Part shown: positions 27,552 through 35,976 of the stretch, one piece after another | Position numbering within the stretch: position 1 is the first letter of the stretch | Layout of the letters: the number at the start of each line of letters is the position of its first letter | Assembly (NCBI GenBank): GCA_018242145.1 | Contig: JAFECN010000115.1 | Location: 1-45,272 of the forward strand | Source of the DNA: Pseudomonadota bacterium | GTDB lineage: Bacteria > Pseudomonadota > Alphaproteobacteria > Micropepsales > Micropepsaceae | Reading direction: 5' to 3' | Length of the DNA stretch: 45,272 nucleotides | Program-made: the position numbers and the translations under genes | The notes under the pieces: model-generated | Databases searched by the model: none | Seen by the model: only the letters and a program-made list of their open reading frames with translations | What the model was told of the DNA's origin: nothing

Positions 27552-28382
27552 ATGCCCAAAAATCGCACAAAACCCGACAAATCCGACCCACTGGCCGAGC
27601 TTTGGCCGGGACAATCGATACCGTTGCTCAAGGCGCTGCACATCCTCACCCACAATGGCGGGCTGAACGCGGATTCGCGGCGCAAGCTGAAGCAGGTGCT
27701 GCATCTGGCCAACCTGATCCGCCCCGCGCTGGATTGGGCCTTCAAGGAGAAGGAACAACCGGCGCTGGCCGATCTGGGCGCGGGAAAATCCTATCTGGGC
27801 TTCATTCTCTACGATCTGTTCTTCGCCAAGGAAGGGCGCGGAACCGTGTATGGCGTCGAAGCCCGGCACGATCTGATCGCAACATCGCAGAAGATCGCCG
27901 CCGAGAGTGGTTTTGACCGGATGCATTTCATCGAAAGCGCCATCCGGGACGCCAAGCTGCCCGATGGCAAAGCGGATGTGGTGACGGCGCTGCATGCCTG
28001 CGACATGGCGACGGACGAAGCGATTTTGTTCGCGCTGGAAAACGAAGCGCGCTTCGTGGCGCTGGTGCCGTGCTGCCAGGCGGAAGTGGCGCGGGAGCTG
28101 GATCATGTGAAAGGCCCGATGCAACAGTTGTGGCGTCACCCGATTCAGCGGCGCGAATTCGGCGCGCAACTGACCAATGTGCTGCGCGGGCTGTTTCTGG
28201 AAGCGCATGGCTACAAGGTGCGGGTGACGGAATTCACGGGCCTCGAACATTCGCTGAAAAACAAATTCATTTTCGCGGAGCGCCATCAGCGCTCCAATCC
28301 GGTCGCGCGCAGCGAGTTCGAAAAGCTGGTCCAGCAGACGGGCGCCGCGCCGTCGCTGTTGCAGAAAGCGCTGGCGGCTTAG
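27552..28382 (+). CDS. SAM-dependent methyltransferase (Methyltransf_32-like)
   Basis: A 276-residue protein. It has the SAM loop [21 protein letters not shown] near residues 71-91, an acidic second motif [11 protein letters not shown], and the family motif [16 protein letters not shown] near 142-157 followed by [14 protein letters not shown]. The ALHACD...PCC pair is typical of the Methyltransf_32 group, which includes animal METTL25 and GSTCD relatives. Substrate (RNA or protein) is unknown. The N-terminal 70 residues are helical and basic, maybe for RNA binding. It diverges from lepA and its stop overlaps the convergent pheT stop by 4 bases. Confidence 0.8.
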   Translation: MPKNRTKPDKSDPLAELWPGQSIPLLKALHILTHNGGLNADSRRKLKQVLHLANLIRPALDWAFKEKEQPALADLGAGKSYLGFILYDLFFAKEGRGTVYGVEARHDLIATSQKIAAESGFDRMHFIESAIRDAKLPDGKADVVTALHACDMATDEAILFALENEARFVALVPCCQAEVARELDHVKGPMQQLWRHPIQRREFGAQLTNVLRGLFLEAHGYKVRVTEFTGLEHSLKNKFIFAERHQRSNPVARSEFEKLVQQTGAAPSLLQKALAA

Positions 28383-30775
28383 GTCCGCAGAGTGCCGCCG
28401 GTGGCTTTGGCGACGGCGGCGACGATCTTGCCGGCGATGGTGTCGATCTCCGCATCCGTTAGCGTCTTGTCTTTCGGCTGCAGCCGCACGGAGATGGCGA
28501 GCGACTTCTTGTCCTCCGGCACGCCCTTGCCTTCATAGACGTCGAAGATGTCCACGCGCTCGATCAGATCGCGCTCGGCGCTCCTTGCGGCTTTGACGAT
28601 CGCATCGGCGGCCACGCCAGCATTCACCACGAAGGCGAAGTCGCGCTCGACCGGCTGGAATTGCGACGGGTTGAACGGGCTGCGTGCCTTGGACTTCGCC
28701 TTGGATTCGGGGATGGCCTCCATGAACACTTCGAATGCGGCCACCGGGCCTTTCAGATCGAAGGCTGCCAGAATCTTCGGATGCACTTCGCCGAAAGTGC
28801 CCAGCACCTTGGGGCCAAGCGCCAGCGTACCGGAGCGGCCGGGATGATACCACGCCGCCGCGCCCTGTTTGATCGGCGCGGTCATCGGGCCGTTCATCGC
28901 GGCTTCCAGCGCCGCCAGCATGTCGGCCTTGGCGTCGAACACATCGGCACCGTGGGTGGATTTGGTCCAGCTTCGCGTCGCGCCGCCGACGCGGATGCCC
29001 GCGGCCACCGTTTTCTGGGCCTCCGGCATGCCGCTGTCGAATTGCGCGCCAAGCTCGAACAGCATCATGTCCGCGAACCCGCGCGCGGCGTTGCGCTGCG
29101 CCGCCGCCAGCAGCGACGGCAGAACGGAGGGGCGCATCGCATCCAGATCGGCCGCGATGGGATTGCGCAATTGCCGCTCCTCATCGCCGCCGCCGAAGAG
29201 CTTGGCATGGGCGCGCGGAATGAAGGTGAAGTTGATCGTCTCGTTGAAGCCGCGCGCGGCGATGGTCCGCCGCACGATGCGCGCGCGCTTTTGCGCCGGT
29301 GTGAGCGTGGGCCGCGCGATGACCGACGGACGATCCATCGGCGCAGACGGCACCTTGTCCAGCCCGTGGATGCGCACGACCTCTTCGACCAGATCGGCTT
29401 CGCCCACGATATCGCCGCGCCAGCTTGGCGGCGTGACCTTCATCGGGTTCTTGCCGCTGACGCTGAAGCCGAGGCGGGTGAGGATGCGCGCGATCTCATC
29501 GTCCGGCACATCCATGCCGCCGAGCTTGAGCACGGTTTCCGGATGGAACACGATTTCGCGCTTCCAGTCCGGCGGCGCGCCCGCGACAACCACTTCGCCC
29601 GGCTCGCCGCCGCAGAATTCCAGAATCATCCTCGTGGCGAGCTCCAGACCCGGCACCACAAATTCCGGATCGACGCCGCGCTCGAAGCGATAGCGCGCAT
29701 CCGAGACGATGCCGAGGATGCGCCCCGCGCGCGCGATGCGCACCGGATCGAATAACGCGGATTCGATGAACACGTCGGTCGTGGCGTCGGTGCAGGAGGA
29801 ATCCTCGCCGCCCATCACGCCGCCGATGCCGCGCGCGGCTTCGTCGTCCGCGATCACGACCATTTCGCTGTCCAGCGTGTAGGTCTTGCCGTCCAGTGCC
29901 AGAATCTGTTCGCCGTCCTTGGCGAAGCGGGCGCGCAGATTGCCTTTCAGCTTCGCCGCGTCGAACACATGCAGCGGACGGCCGCGATCGAAGGAGATGA
30001 AATTGGTGACGTCCACCAGCGCCGAGATCGGGCGCAGGCCGACGGCTTTCAACCAATCCTGCAGCCATTTGGGCGATGGACCGTTCTTCACGCCGCGAAT
30101 GAGACGGCCCGCGAACATCGGGGCTGCGTCCTGCGTGCCTTCGGGGAAATCGAGAATGGTCTGGATCGGTGAGGGGAATTTGCCTTTCACCGGCGAGAGA
30201 TCGCCTTCACGCAGGCGGCCAAGTCCGGCGGCGGCGAGGTCGCGCGCGATGCCATAGACGCTCGTCGCATCGCCGCGGTTGGGCGTGATGGAGACGTCGA
30301 TCACCGGATCGTTCAGGCCCAGCGCTTTCGATGCCGGTTCGCCCAACACCGCATCGGCGGAAAGCTCGATGATGCCGTCATGCTCATCGCCCAGCCGCAA
30401 TTCGCGGATCGAACACAGCATGCCGCGCGATTCCACGCCGCGGATGGTGCCGATCTTCAATTCCGCGCCGGTCGCCGGAATGATCGTGCCGGGTTTGGCG
30501 AATACCGCTTTCATGCCGGCATGCGCGTTGGGCGCGCCGCAGACGACCTGCACATGTTCTTTGCCGCCGGTGTCCACCATGCAGAGCTTCAGCTTGTCGG
30601 CATTGGGATGTTTCTCTGCCGAGACGACATAAGCGACGGTGAAATCCTTCAGCCGCCCGCCCGCATCTTCGACGGACTCCACTTCGAGGCCGATGGAGGT
30701 CAGCTTGTCGGCAATGGTGTTCGCGTCCGCATCGGTGTCGAGCGGGGCTTTCAGCCAGGAGAGCGTGAACTTCAT
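28379..30775 (-). CDS. pheT: phenylalanine-tRNA ligase beta subunit
   Basis: Large subunit of the alpha2beta2 PheRS; carries the editing site. The 798-residue product has the N-terminal EMAP/tRNA-binding domain ([38 protein letters not shown]), the B3/4 editing region with [14 protein letters not shown], the B5 domain ([18 protein letters not shown]) and the C-terminal FDX-ACB anticodon-binding domain ([26 protein letters not shown]). Length normal (about 800). Overlaps pheS by 4 bases. Confidence 0.96.
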   Translation of the reverse strand: MKFTLSWLKAPLDTDADANTIADKLTSIGLEVESVEDAGGRLKDFTVAYVVSAEKHPNADKLKLCMVDTGGKEHVQVVCGAPNAHAGMKAVFAKPGTIIPATGAELKIGTIRGVESRGMLCSIRELRLGDEHDGIIELSADAVLGEPASKALGLNDPVIDVSITPNRGDATSVYGIARDLAAAGLGRLREGDLSPVKGKFPSPIQTILDFPEGTQDAAPMFAGRLIRGVKNGPSPKWLQDWLKAVGLRPISALVDVTNFISFDRGRPLHVFDAAKLKGNLRARFAKDGEQILALDGKTYTLDSEMVVIADDEAARGIGGVMGGEDSSCTDATTDVFIESALFDPVRIARAGRILGIVSDARYRFERGVDPEFVVPGLELATRMILEFCGGEPGEVVVAGAPPDWKREIVFHPETVLKLGGMDVPDDEIARILTRLGFSVSGKNPMKVTPPSWRGDIVGEADLVEEVVRIHGLDKVPSAPMDRPSVIARPTLTPAQKRARIVRRTIAARGFNETINFTFIPRAHAKLFGGGDEERQLRNPIAADLDAMRPSVLPSLLAAAQRNAARGFADMMLFELGAQFDSGMPEAQKTVAAGIRVGGATRSWTKSTHGADVFDAKADMLAALEAAMNGPMTAPIKQGAAAWYHPGRSGTLALGPKVLGTFGEVHPKILAAFDLKGPVAAFEVFMEAIPESKAKSKARSPFNPSQFQPVERDFAFVVNAGVAADAIVKAARSAERDLIERVDIFDVYEGKGVPEDKKSLAISVRLQPKDKTLTDAEIDTIAGKIVAAVAKATGGTLRT

Positions 30776-31851
30776 CGGCTCAATCCTCCGTCCAGAGTCG
30801 GAAGGTCAAAGGCCGAGAATCCGTAATGGCGCAGCCAGCGCAGATCGGATTCGAAGAACGGACGGATATCCGGAATGCCATATTTCAGCATGGCAAGGCG
30901 GTCCAAGCCGCCGCCGAACGCGAAGCCCTGATATTTGGTGGAATCGATGCCGCACATGTCCAGCACGCGCGGATTGACCATGCCGCTGCCCGCAAGCTCC
31001 AGCCAGTCATTGCCGGTGCCGAAGGTGATCTTGCCGGGAACGGAACGGTCGCAGCGCAGATCCCATTCCACGCTCGGTTCGGTGAAGGGGAAGAACGAGG
31101 GACGCGCGCGCAGTTCGACGGAATCGACTTCGAAGAAAGCCTTGTAGAATTCCTCCAGCACCCATTTCAGGTTCGCGAGCGTGGAGCCTTCGTCCACCAC
31201 CAGCCCTTCATATTGGTGGAACATGGGCGAATGCGTGGCGTCGCTGTCCACGCGATAGGTGCGGCCCGGCGAAATGATGCGGATGGGCGGCTTCTGCTTC
31301 AGCATGGTGCGCACCTGCACGGGCGAGGTGTGCGTGCGCAGGACGTGGCTGGAGCCGTCCTTCTGCTTGGCCATATAGAAGGTATCGTGCATCTGCCGCG
31401 CGGGATGATCCGGCGGGATGTTCAGCTTGGTGAAATTGTAATCGTCGAATTCGATGTCCGGGCCTTCGGCAATCGCGAAGCCGAGGTCGGCGAAGATCGC
31501 CGTCACCTCATCCAACACCTGACTCACCGGATGGATCGTGCCTTGCGGCACAGGCCGGATCGGCAGCGTGACGTCCACGCGCTCGGTGGCAAGGCGCGCA
31601 TCGAGTGCGGCGTCAGCCAGCGCGGCCTTCTTCGTCGCAATCGCTTCGGCAACCGTGTCGCGCAGCGCGTTGATGATGGGGCCTTGCGCCTTGCGCGCGT
31701 CGGGCGACATGCCGCCCAGCGTTTTCAGAAGCTCGCTGACCGAGCCCTTCTTGCCCAAAGCCGAAACGCGAATGGCCTCAAGCGCAGCTTCGTCTTTCGC
31801 CGCGGCGATGGCCGCGAGAAGGTCGGATTCCAGTTTTGAAATATCGCTCAT
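30772..31851 (-). CDS. pheS: phenylalanine-tRNA ligase alpha subunit
   Basis: Catalytic subunit of PheRS. The 359-residue product has an N-terminal coiled coil (about residues 1-90), then class II synthetase motif 1 around [19 protein letters not shown], motif 2 [25 protein letters not shown] and motif 3 [18 protein letters not shown]. The Ala-to-Gly-type specificity pocket [12 protein letters not shown] is present. Between it and rplT lies a 130-base inverted-repeat element, so it may be partly uncoupled from the ribosomal protein genes. Confidence 0.96.
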   Translation of the reverse strand: MSDISKLESDLLAAIAAAKDEAALEAIRVSALGKKGSVSELLKTLGGMSPDARKAQGPIINALRDTVAEAIATKKAALADAALDARLATERVDVTLPIRPVPQGTIHPVSQVLDEVTAIFADLGFAIAEGPDIEFDDYNFTKLNIPPDHPARQMHDTFYMAKQKDGSSHVLRTHTSPVQVRTMLKQKPPIRIISPGRTYRVDSDATHSPMFHQYEGLVVDEGSTLANLKWVLEEFYKAFFEVDSVELRARPSFFPFTEPSVEWDLRCDRSVPGKITFGTGNDWLELAGSGMVNPRVLDMCGIDSTKYQGFAFGGGLDRLAMLKYGIPDIRPFFESDLRWLRHYGFSAFDLPTLDGGLSR

Positions 31852-31873
31852 CGTGATTCATCCATACCTTATT

Positions 31874-32003
31874 TGTCATGGCCCGCGAATGCGGGCCACC
31901 CAGGTGACGTCCGATGGATGCTGCCGATGAAATAGAATGACCGCGAAACGCCGGCCGCACCGTCCTGCCCCAACTGGGTGGCCCGCATTCGCGGGCCATG
32001 ACA
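31874..32003. repeat. 130-bp intergenic element with perfect 29-bp terminal inverted repeats
   Basis: The ends 31874-31902 and 31975-32003 are exact reverse complements over 29 bases, starting TGTCATGGCCCGC and ending GCGGGCCATGACA. Each arm is itself a hairpin (GGCCCGC-GAAT-GCGGGCC). The 72-base core codes for nothing seen. The arms share layout with the element at 10788-10866. It sits between rplT and pheS in an otherwise compact operon and could fold into a cruciform or RNA hairpin that attenuates pheST. No transposase is nearby, so it may be a MITE/REP-like repeat mobilised in trans. Confidence 0.85.
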
Positions 32004-32035
32004 GATGGGAAAGGCGGAACGACCGGACGCGCGAC

Positions 32036-32383
32036 TTACTTGCTGGCCTGATCCACCAGAGCCTTGAAGGCGGCGGGCTCGTGGATGGCGAGGTCCGAGA
32101 GCACCTTGCGGTCGATCTCGATGCCGGCCTTGGCGAGCCCGCTCATAAATCGGCTGTAGGTGAGGCCGTGTTCGCGGACGGCGGCGTTGATGCGCTGAAT
32201 CCAGAGCGCGCGGAAATTGCGCTTGCGCAGCTTGCGGCCGACGTAATTGTGCTGCAGCGAACGATCGGCGGCCGCGTTGGCGGAGGTGATGTTGTTCTTG
32301 CGGCGGCCGTAGAAACCCTTCGTGGCCTTGAAGACCTTCTTGCGGCGGGCGCGGCTCGGTACGGCGCGGGGGGAGCGTGACAT
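32036..32383 (-). CDS. rplT: 50S ribosomal protein L20
   Basis: Ribosome assembly protein of the large subunit. The 115-residue product begins [30 protein letters not shown] and has [20 protein letters not shown] and [26 protein letters not shown], all L20 family sequence; length normal (about 118). It follows rpmI after three bases. In E. coli L20 represses its own operon; whether that happens here is not visible. Confidence 0.97.
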   Translation of the reverse strand: MSRSPRAVPSRARRKKVFKATKGFYGRRKNNITSANAAADRSLQHNYVGRKLRKRNFRALWIQRINAAVREHGLTYSRFMSGLAKAGIEIDRKVLSDLAIHEPAAFKALVDQASK

Positions 32384-32386
32384 GGA

Positions 32387-32593
32387 TCAGAATCCTCCGC
32401 CGTAGGGCATCCAGCGCTTCACGCGCCGGGTTTCGGACTCGGAAAGCACCGCGGTGCCGCGCAGATCGCGCGTGCGGGCCGGCGAGTTCGAGATCAAGCG
32501 GTGGCGCTTGCCGACCTGGTGGGTCTTGATCTTGCCTTTCGCGGTGAATTTGAAGCGCTTTTTGGCGCCCGATTTCGTCTTCAGTTTGGGCAT
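32387..32593 (-). CDS. rpmI: 50S ribosomal protein L35
   Basis: The 68-residue product is MPKLKTKSGAKKRFKFTA followed by the KGKIKTHQVGKRHRLISN stretch and the end KRWMPYGGGF, clear L35. An AGGAG ribosome site lies just before the ATG. infC, which precedes rpmI in most bacteria, is absent; rpmI is the first gene after a divergent VanZ-like gene and has its own promoter candidate. Confidence 0.96.
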   Translation of the reverse strand: MPKLKTKSGAKKRFKFTAKGKIKTHQVGKRHRLISNSPARTRDLRGTAVLSESETRRVKRWMPYGGGF

Positions 32594-32680
32594 TTCGGTC
32601 TCCTGGCGCTGAACGCGCGGTTGCCTTTACGGGTCGCCCTGGCATGCCCTTACGCCAGGCGGCCCCGAAGGAGGGCGCGT

Positions 32681-32708
32681 CATATACGGGAAAGAGGCGC
32701 TTTTGCAA
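32681..32708 (-). promoter_or_regulatory. putative sigma-70-type promoter for rpmI-rplT
   Basis: Read on the minus strand: TTGCAA (32708-32703), 16 bases, TATATG (32686-32681), giving a start near 32674 and a leader of about 80 bases before rpmI. The leader contains CCTGGC...GCCAGG, a small stem. The hexamers and spacing match those found before rho. Confidence 0.45.
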
Positions 32709-32748
32709 GCTCGCGAAAGCGGCGGTTTCCGATTATCGATGCAGAACC

Positions 32749-33111
32749 ATGACCCGTCCCCGCATCGCCTATGTCGCCGCCGTTCTCTTCCTGCCAGCCT
32801 GCGCGGGTGTGCTGGGCGGCGAACTTGGCCCCGCGCGCGGAGAGCCTCCTATCTGGGATAAGGCATTGCATTTCATAGCTTATTTTGTCCTTTCTGCCCT
32901 GATTGCCCTGGCGCTGCAGGCGCCGCGCAACGTGCTTCGGGGCATGGCAGGGCTGATCACGATGGGCGCAGTCCTGGAACTCGTTCAGGGTCTGGTGGGG
33001 CGGGACATGAGCGCGTGGGACGAGCTGGCCAATACGCTGGGCGTTATCGCCGGTGCTGTGGTGGCCTGGGCGGTCATAGCGGTTCTTGTTGCGCGCAATC
33101 CCTCCCGGTAG
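32749..33111 (+). CDS. VanZ-like membrane protein
   Basis: A 120-residue membrane protein with about four hydrophobic helices. It contains DKALHFIAYFVLSALIALAL near residues 41-60 (the family's DK..H...Y motif) and LELVQGLVGRDMSAWDELANTLGVIAGAVVAW near 81-112 (E.xQ....R..s..D...N..G), which define the VanZ family. VanZ confers teicoplanin tolerance in enterococci, but most chromosomal members have no known role. ATG 32749 was chosen since it opens the first helix. It diverges from rpmI. Confidence 0.82.
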   Translation: MTRPRIAYVAAVLFLPACAGVLGGELGPARGEPPIWDKALHFIAYFVLSALIALALQAPRNVLRGMAGLITMGAVLELVQGLVGRDMSAWDELANTLGVIAGAVVAWAVIAVLVARNPSR

Positions 33112-33142
33112 CGTTGGTACGCTACCCAGCTAAGAGGCAGGC

Positions 33143-33559
33143 ATGTTCCAAGAATTCAAGAAATTCGCCATGCGCGGCAACGTCATCGACCTGGCCGTCG
33201 GTGTCGTCATCGGCACGGCGTTCGGGGCGATCGTCAATTCGCTCGTCAAGGACGTGATCATGCCGCCGGTCGGCTGGATCATGGGCGGCATCGATTTCTC
33301 CAATTTCTTCGTCACGCTGAAAGGCCCTGCCGCCGCCACGCTTGCCGAGGCGCAGAAGGCCGGCGCCGTCACCGTCAATTATGGCGTCTTCATCAACACG
33401 ATCATCAATTTCCTCATCATCGCCATTGCGCTGTTCCTGGTGATCCGCGGCATCAATCGCCTGCAGACCAAGCCGCCGGCCAATCCGGCCGATGCGCCGC
33501 CGCCGCCCGAAGACGTGGTGCTGCTGCGCGAAATTCGCGACCTCTTGAAGACGCGATGA
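33143..33559 (+). CDS. mscL: large-conductance mechanosensitive channel MscL
   Basis: Inner-membrane tension-gated emergency valve for hypo-osmotic shock. The 138-residue product begins MFQEFKKFAMRGNVIDLAVGVVIGTAFG (amphipathic N-helix and pore helix TM1), then LVKDVIMPPVGWIMGGIDFSNFF, TM2 around GVFINTIINFLIIAIALFLVI and a C-terminal bundle with PPPPEDVVLLREIRDLLK. All standard. It overlaps the next gene as ATGA. Confidence 0.96.
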   Translation: MFQEFKKFAMRGNVIDLAVGVVIGTAFGAIVNSLVKDVIMPPVGWIMGGIDFSNFFVTLKGPAAATLAEAQKAGAVTVNYGVFINTIINFLIIAIALFLVIRGINRLQTKPPANPADAPPPPEDVVLLREIRDLLKTR

Positions 33560-34122
33560 AAGCCGCCGTCTTTGCGGCGATCGTGCCGCTTGTGCTCGCC
33601 ATGCCGGCACAAGCGGCGGACACCGGCGCGATGGCGAAGGCGGCGTCGGATTTCTACGCCGTCTATTCTTCGTTCCATCAGCGGCTGGACGGCATTCCGG
33701 ATGCAAAAGCGCGGGCAAAATTCGCGCCCGTCATATCGGACCGCCTGAACGGACTGATCGTCCGGGCGCGCGCCGCCGAAGTGACATTCACGAACGCCTA
33801 CAAGGATTCGCCGCCTTTCGTGGAGGGCGATCTCTTCACCTCGAACTATGAAGGCGCAACCTCCTATAAGATCGGCGCCTGCACAGGCGACGACAGAAGC
33901 GGCCATTGCACCATGGCGCTCACCTACGATCCGCGCGTGGTGGGCGATACGCAGAACAAGCCCATGCACTGGACCGACACGGCCTATGTCGTGAACACGC
34001 CGTCCGGCTGGAAGCTGGACGACATCGGATTCGGCGGGAACTGGGATTTCGCGAACAAGGGAAAAGTCAGCCAGACGCTGGACATGGTGATCAAAACCGC
34101 TGGCGGCGGCGGGACGCCGTAA
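33556..34122 (+). CDS. exported protein of unknown function, DUF3828-like
   Basis: A 188-residue protein with a signal peptide (MKAAVFAAIVPLVLAMPAQA, cut after AQA) and therefore periplasmic. The mature part has two Cys (ACTGDDRSGHC) that may form a disulfide, and a C-terminal stretch WTDTAYVVNTPSGWKLDDIGFGG that resembles the end of DUF3828 domains (lipoprotein/periplasmic proteins of the YbjP/YqhG sort). The assignment is weak. It is translationally coupled to mscL by ATGA, so perhaps an envelope stress function. Confidence 0.6.
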   Translation: MKAAVFAAIVPLVLAMPAQAADTGAMAKAASDFYAVYSSFHQRLDGIPDAKARAKFAPVISDRLNGLIVRARAAEVTFTNAYKDSPPFVEGDLFTSNYEGATSYKIGACTGDDRSGHCTMALTYDPRVVGDTQNKPMHWTDTAYVVNTPSGWKLDDIGFGGNWDFANKGKVSQTLDMVIKTAGGGGTP

Positions 34123-34180
34123 CGATTGGCCCTGTTGGCGCGAACAAAGGATGATAAAAAGAAAAAGAAGGAGCTGACCC

Positions 34181-34588
34181 ATGACCGGCCCAAAGAACTT
34201 CCCCGTCGGCAAGACCGATGAAGAGTGGCAGAACAGCCTCGATCCCGATGCTTATCGCGTGCTGCGCAAGCACGGAACCGAGCGCGCGGGCACCCATCCT
34301 TTCAACCACGAGAAGCGCGAAGGCACCTATCATTGCGCCGGATGCGGCAAGCCGCTTTATGACTCCGCAGCGAAGTATGAAAGCGGCTCGGGCTGGCCGA
34401 GCTTCTTCCAGCCGAAAGACAATGCCGTCGGCACCTCGTCGGATCGCACGCTCGGCATGACGCGCACCGAAGTGCATTGCGCCGATTGCGGCGGCCATCT
34501 TGGCCATCTCTTTCCCGACGGGCCGCAGCCGACGGGCTTGCGTTATTGCATGAATGGCGCGGCGCTGAAGTTCGAGCCCAAGGAATGA
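34181..34588 (+). CDS. msrB: peptide-methionine (R)-S-oxide reductase MsrB
   Basis: Repairs protein-bound methionine-R-sulfoxide using thioredoxin. The 135-residue product has the zinc-binding cysteines C52/C55 (YHCAGC) and C100/C103 (VHCADC), the substrate-binding SGSGWPSFF near residues 68-76, and catalytic C123 in [14 protein letters not shown] resolving Cys near position 62 is absent (Ser), as in many bacterial members. No signal peptide, so cytoplasmic. AAGGAG precedes the ATG. It overlaps the free-methionine-R-sulfoxide reductase gene as ATGA. Confidence 0.96.
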   Translation: MTGPKNFPVGKTDEEWQNSLDPDAYRVLRKHGTERAGTHPFNHEKREGTYHCAGCGKPLYDSAAKYESGSGWPSFFQPKDNAVGTSSDRTLGMTRTEVHCADCGGHLGHLFPDGPQPTGLRYCMNGAALKFEPKE

Positions 34589-35073
34589 CGTTCGTTTTCG
34601 AAAAGCCCACCGGCAGCAAGCGCGAGATCTTCCACGATCTCGCGCTGCAAGCCGAAGGCCTGTTCCGCGGCGAGCGCGACGCCATCGCCAACGCCGCCAA
34701 TCTGGCGTCGCTGATCTTCACCAGTCTCGACGATCTGAACTGGGCGGGCTTCTATTTCCTGAAAGACGGCGTGCTGGTGCTGGGGCCGTTTCAGGGCCGT
34801 CCCGCCTGCGTGCGCATCGCCATGGGCAAGGGTGTTTGCGGCACCGCCGCCGAACGGCGCGAAACCGTTCTGGTCGAAGACGTCAACGCCTTTCCCGGCC
34901 ACATCGCCTGCGATGTCGCTTCGCGCTCGGAAATCGTCGTGCCTCTCATCAAGGATGGCAGGCTGATCGGCGTTCTGGATATCGACGCGCCGATTCCGGC
35001 GCGCTTTGACGGCGAGGACCGCAAGGGGCTGGAAACGCTGGCCGGGCTCTGGCTCGGCGCGAGCGATCTTTAA
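34585..35073 (+). CDS. msrC: free methionine-(R)-sulfoxide reductase (GAF-domain fRMsr)
   Basis: Reduces free methionine-R-sulfoxide, which MsrB handles poorly. The 162-residue GAF-domain protein contains the three conserved cysteines C75 (GRPACVRI), C85 (GKGVCGTAA) and C109 ([17 protein letters not shown]), in the same spacing as E. coli C84/C94/C118. ATG 34585 overlaps the msrB stop; the longer frame upstream only mirrors msrB. The pair thus covers both bound and free R-sulfoxides. The stop codon lies inside the A-tract of the opposite-strand terminator. Confidence 0.92.
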   Translation: MTFVFEKPTGSKREIFHDLALQAEGLFRGERDAIANAANLASLIFTSLDDLNWAGFYFLKDGVLVLGPFQGRPACVRIAMGKGVCGTAAERRETVLVEDVNAFPGHIACDVASRSEIVVPLIKDGRLIGVLDIDAPIPARFDGEDRKGLETLAGLWLGASDL

Positions 35074-35106
35074 AAAAAGAACCCGCCCGTGTTTGCGGGC
35101 GGGTTC
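35072..35106 (-). terminator. intrinsic terminator for the small exported protein gene
   Basis: An 11-bp perfect stem (GAACCCGCCCG at 35079-35089 with CGGGCGGGTTC at 35096-35106, 6-base loop) followed on the minus strand by seven T (35078-35072). It ends the gene at 35128-35379; the tract runs into the fRMsr stop codon of the other strand, and the stem may stop that transcript too. Confidence 0.88.
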
Positions 35107-35127
35107 GAGACTGTCGATACGGCAGGT

Positions 35128-35379
35128 CTATTCGCGCGCGTAGGCAATTCCCGCGCGCGTTTCGTCGATCGCCTGATTGACGAGTTGGATGGCGGTCGCG
35201 CGATGGCCGCCCTTGTTCGGCGTCGATGCCTGCAATTCGCTGCGCGCCGTGCGCAGGGCATCCAAAGCGGCATGCATATGGGACTGATAGGCGGCTGCGG
35301 CCTCGCCGATCAGCACGCCGGACGCAAGCGTCATGCCCAGCACGGCGGCGCCGATGCCGGTCTTCACAATCGTCTTCAT
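35128..35379 (-). CDS. small exported helical protein
   Basis: An 83-residue protein with a signal peptide (MKTIVKTGIGAAVLGMTLASGVLIGEAAA), leaving about 54 mature residues that form one or two helices: SHMHAALDALRTARSELQAS, then TPNKGGHRATAIQLVNQAIDETRAGIAYA. The pattern AL..A...L......KGGHR..A...I..A......GI is found in many small periplasmic proteins of proteobacteria without function. ATG 35379 chosen over the in-frame ATG 35394 because AGGC/GGAGGC lies before it at a usual distance. Own terminator at each end. Confidence 0.75.
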   Translation of the reverse strand: MKTIVKTGIGAAVLGMTLASGVLIGEAAAAYQSHMHAALDALRTARSELQASTPNKGGHRATAIQLVNQAIDETRAGIAYARE

Positions 35380-35426
35380 AAAATAGCCTCCCAAATGACC
35401 CCAATGGTCGGGCGCGATCCTAAGAC

Positions 35427-35461
35427 AAAACCGGCGGCGCGGAAGATGCGCCGCCGGTTTT
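35427..35461 (-). terminator. stem-loop terminator downstream of the H1-like gene
   Basis: A perfect 14-bp stem, AAAACCGGCGGCGC (35427-35440) with GCGCCGCCGGTTTT (35448-35461), loop of 7. The ends give T runs on either strand. It separates the lysine-rich protein gene from the small exported protein gene, both on the minus strand. Confidence 0.8.
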
Positions 35462-35486
35462 GCACGGAATTCGATGAAGGCGGGTA

Positions 35487-35894
35487 TTACTCGTGGCGGT
35501 GGGCGCGCGCATCCGCCTCGGCGCGGCGCAGTTCGTCGCCCTCCGGTCCCTCCAGCGCGGCTTCCGCCTCACGCCCCATCTCCGGAATGCGGCTGCGGTT
35601 GGCGCGCACGAAATCTTCCTCGTCCTTGCGGAATTCGCGCGCGGCTGTGTAGTTGCCCTCGCCGAACACCTCTTTGGATTTGCGGGACTTTTTGGCCGCA
35701 GGGCGCTTCGTGGCCTTGCGGGCCTGCTTGGCCTTTTTCGCTTTTGCGGGACGCTTGACCGCGCGCTTCGCCTTCGTGGCGCTCCGCTTGGACTTTTTCG
35801 CAGCCTTGCGCGCCGCCGGTTTCACCGCGGCCTTGCGGACAGGCTTCTTCGCCTTCTTCTTCTTCGCGCTCTTTCTCTTTTTCGCCTTCGCCAT
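35487..35894 (-). CDS. histone-H1-like lysine/alanine-rich protein with acidic C-terminal domain
   Basis: A 135-residue protein of two parts. Residues 1-74 are almost only Lys, Ala, Arg, Pro and Ser (KKRKSAKKKKAKKPVRKAA and similar), like eukaryotic H1 tails and bacterial Hc1/AlgP-type proteins, and should bind DNA or RNA. Residues 75-135 are acidic/helical: VFGEGNYTAAREFRKDEEDFVRAN and EMGREAEAALEGPEGDELRRAE, a conserved domain in proteobacterial proteins of unknown role. Start ATG 35894 with AGGAG upstream. Terminator follows. Nucleoid function is inferred from composition only. Confidence 0.75.
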   Translation of the reverse strand: MAKAKKRKSAKKKKAKKPVRKAAVKPAARKAAKKSKRSATKAKRAVKRPAKAKKAKQARKATKRPAAKKSRKSKEVFGEGNYTAAREFRKDEEDFVRANRSRIPEMGREAEAALEGPEGDELRRAEADARAHRHE

Positions 35895-35976
35895 GCCATT
35901 CTCCTTGCGTGCTGCTGGACGTCCCAGCCCGGCAACGGATCATGCGCGCGATTGTTCCGGCTGCAATCGCAAAACG

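Noticed and set aside
31874-32003. Insertion sequence
   Set aside because: At 130 bp with no coding capacity it cannot encode a transposase; called a repeat or MITE-like element instead.
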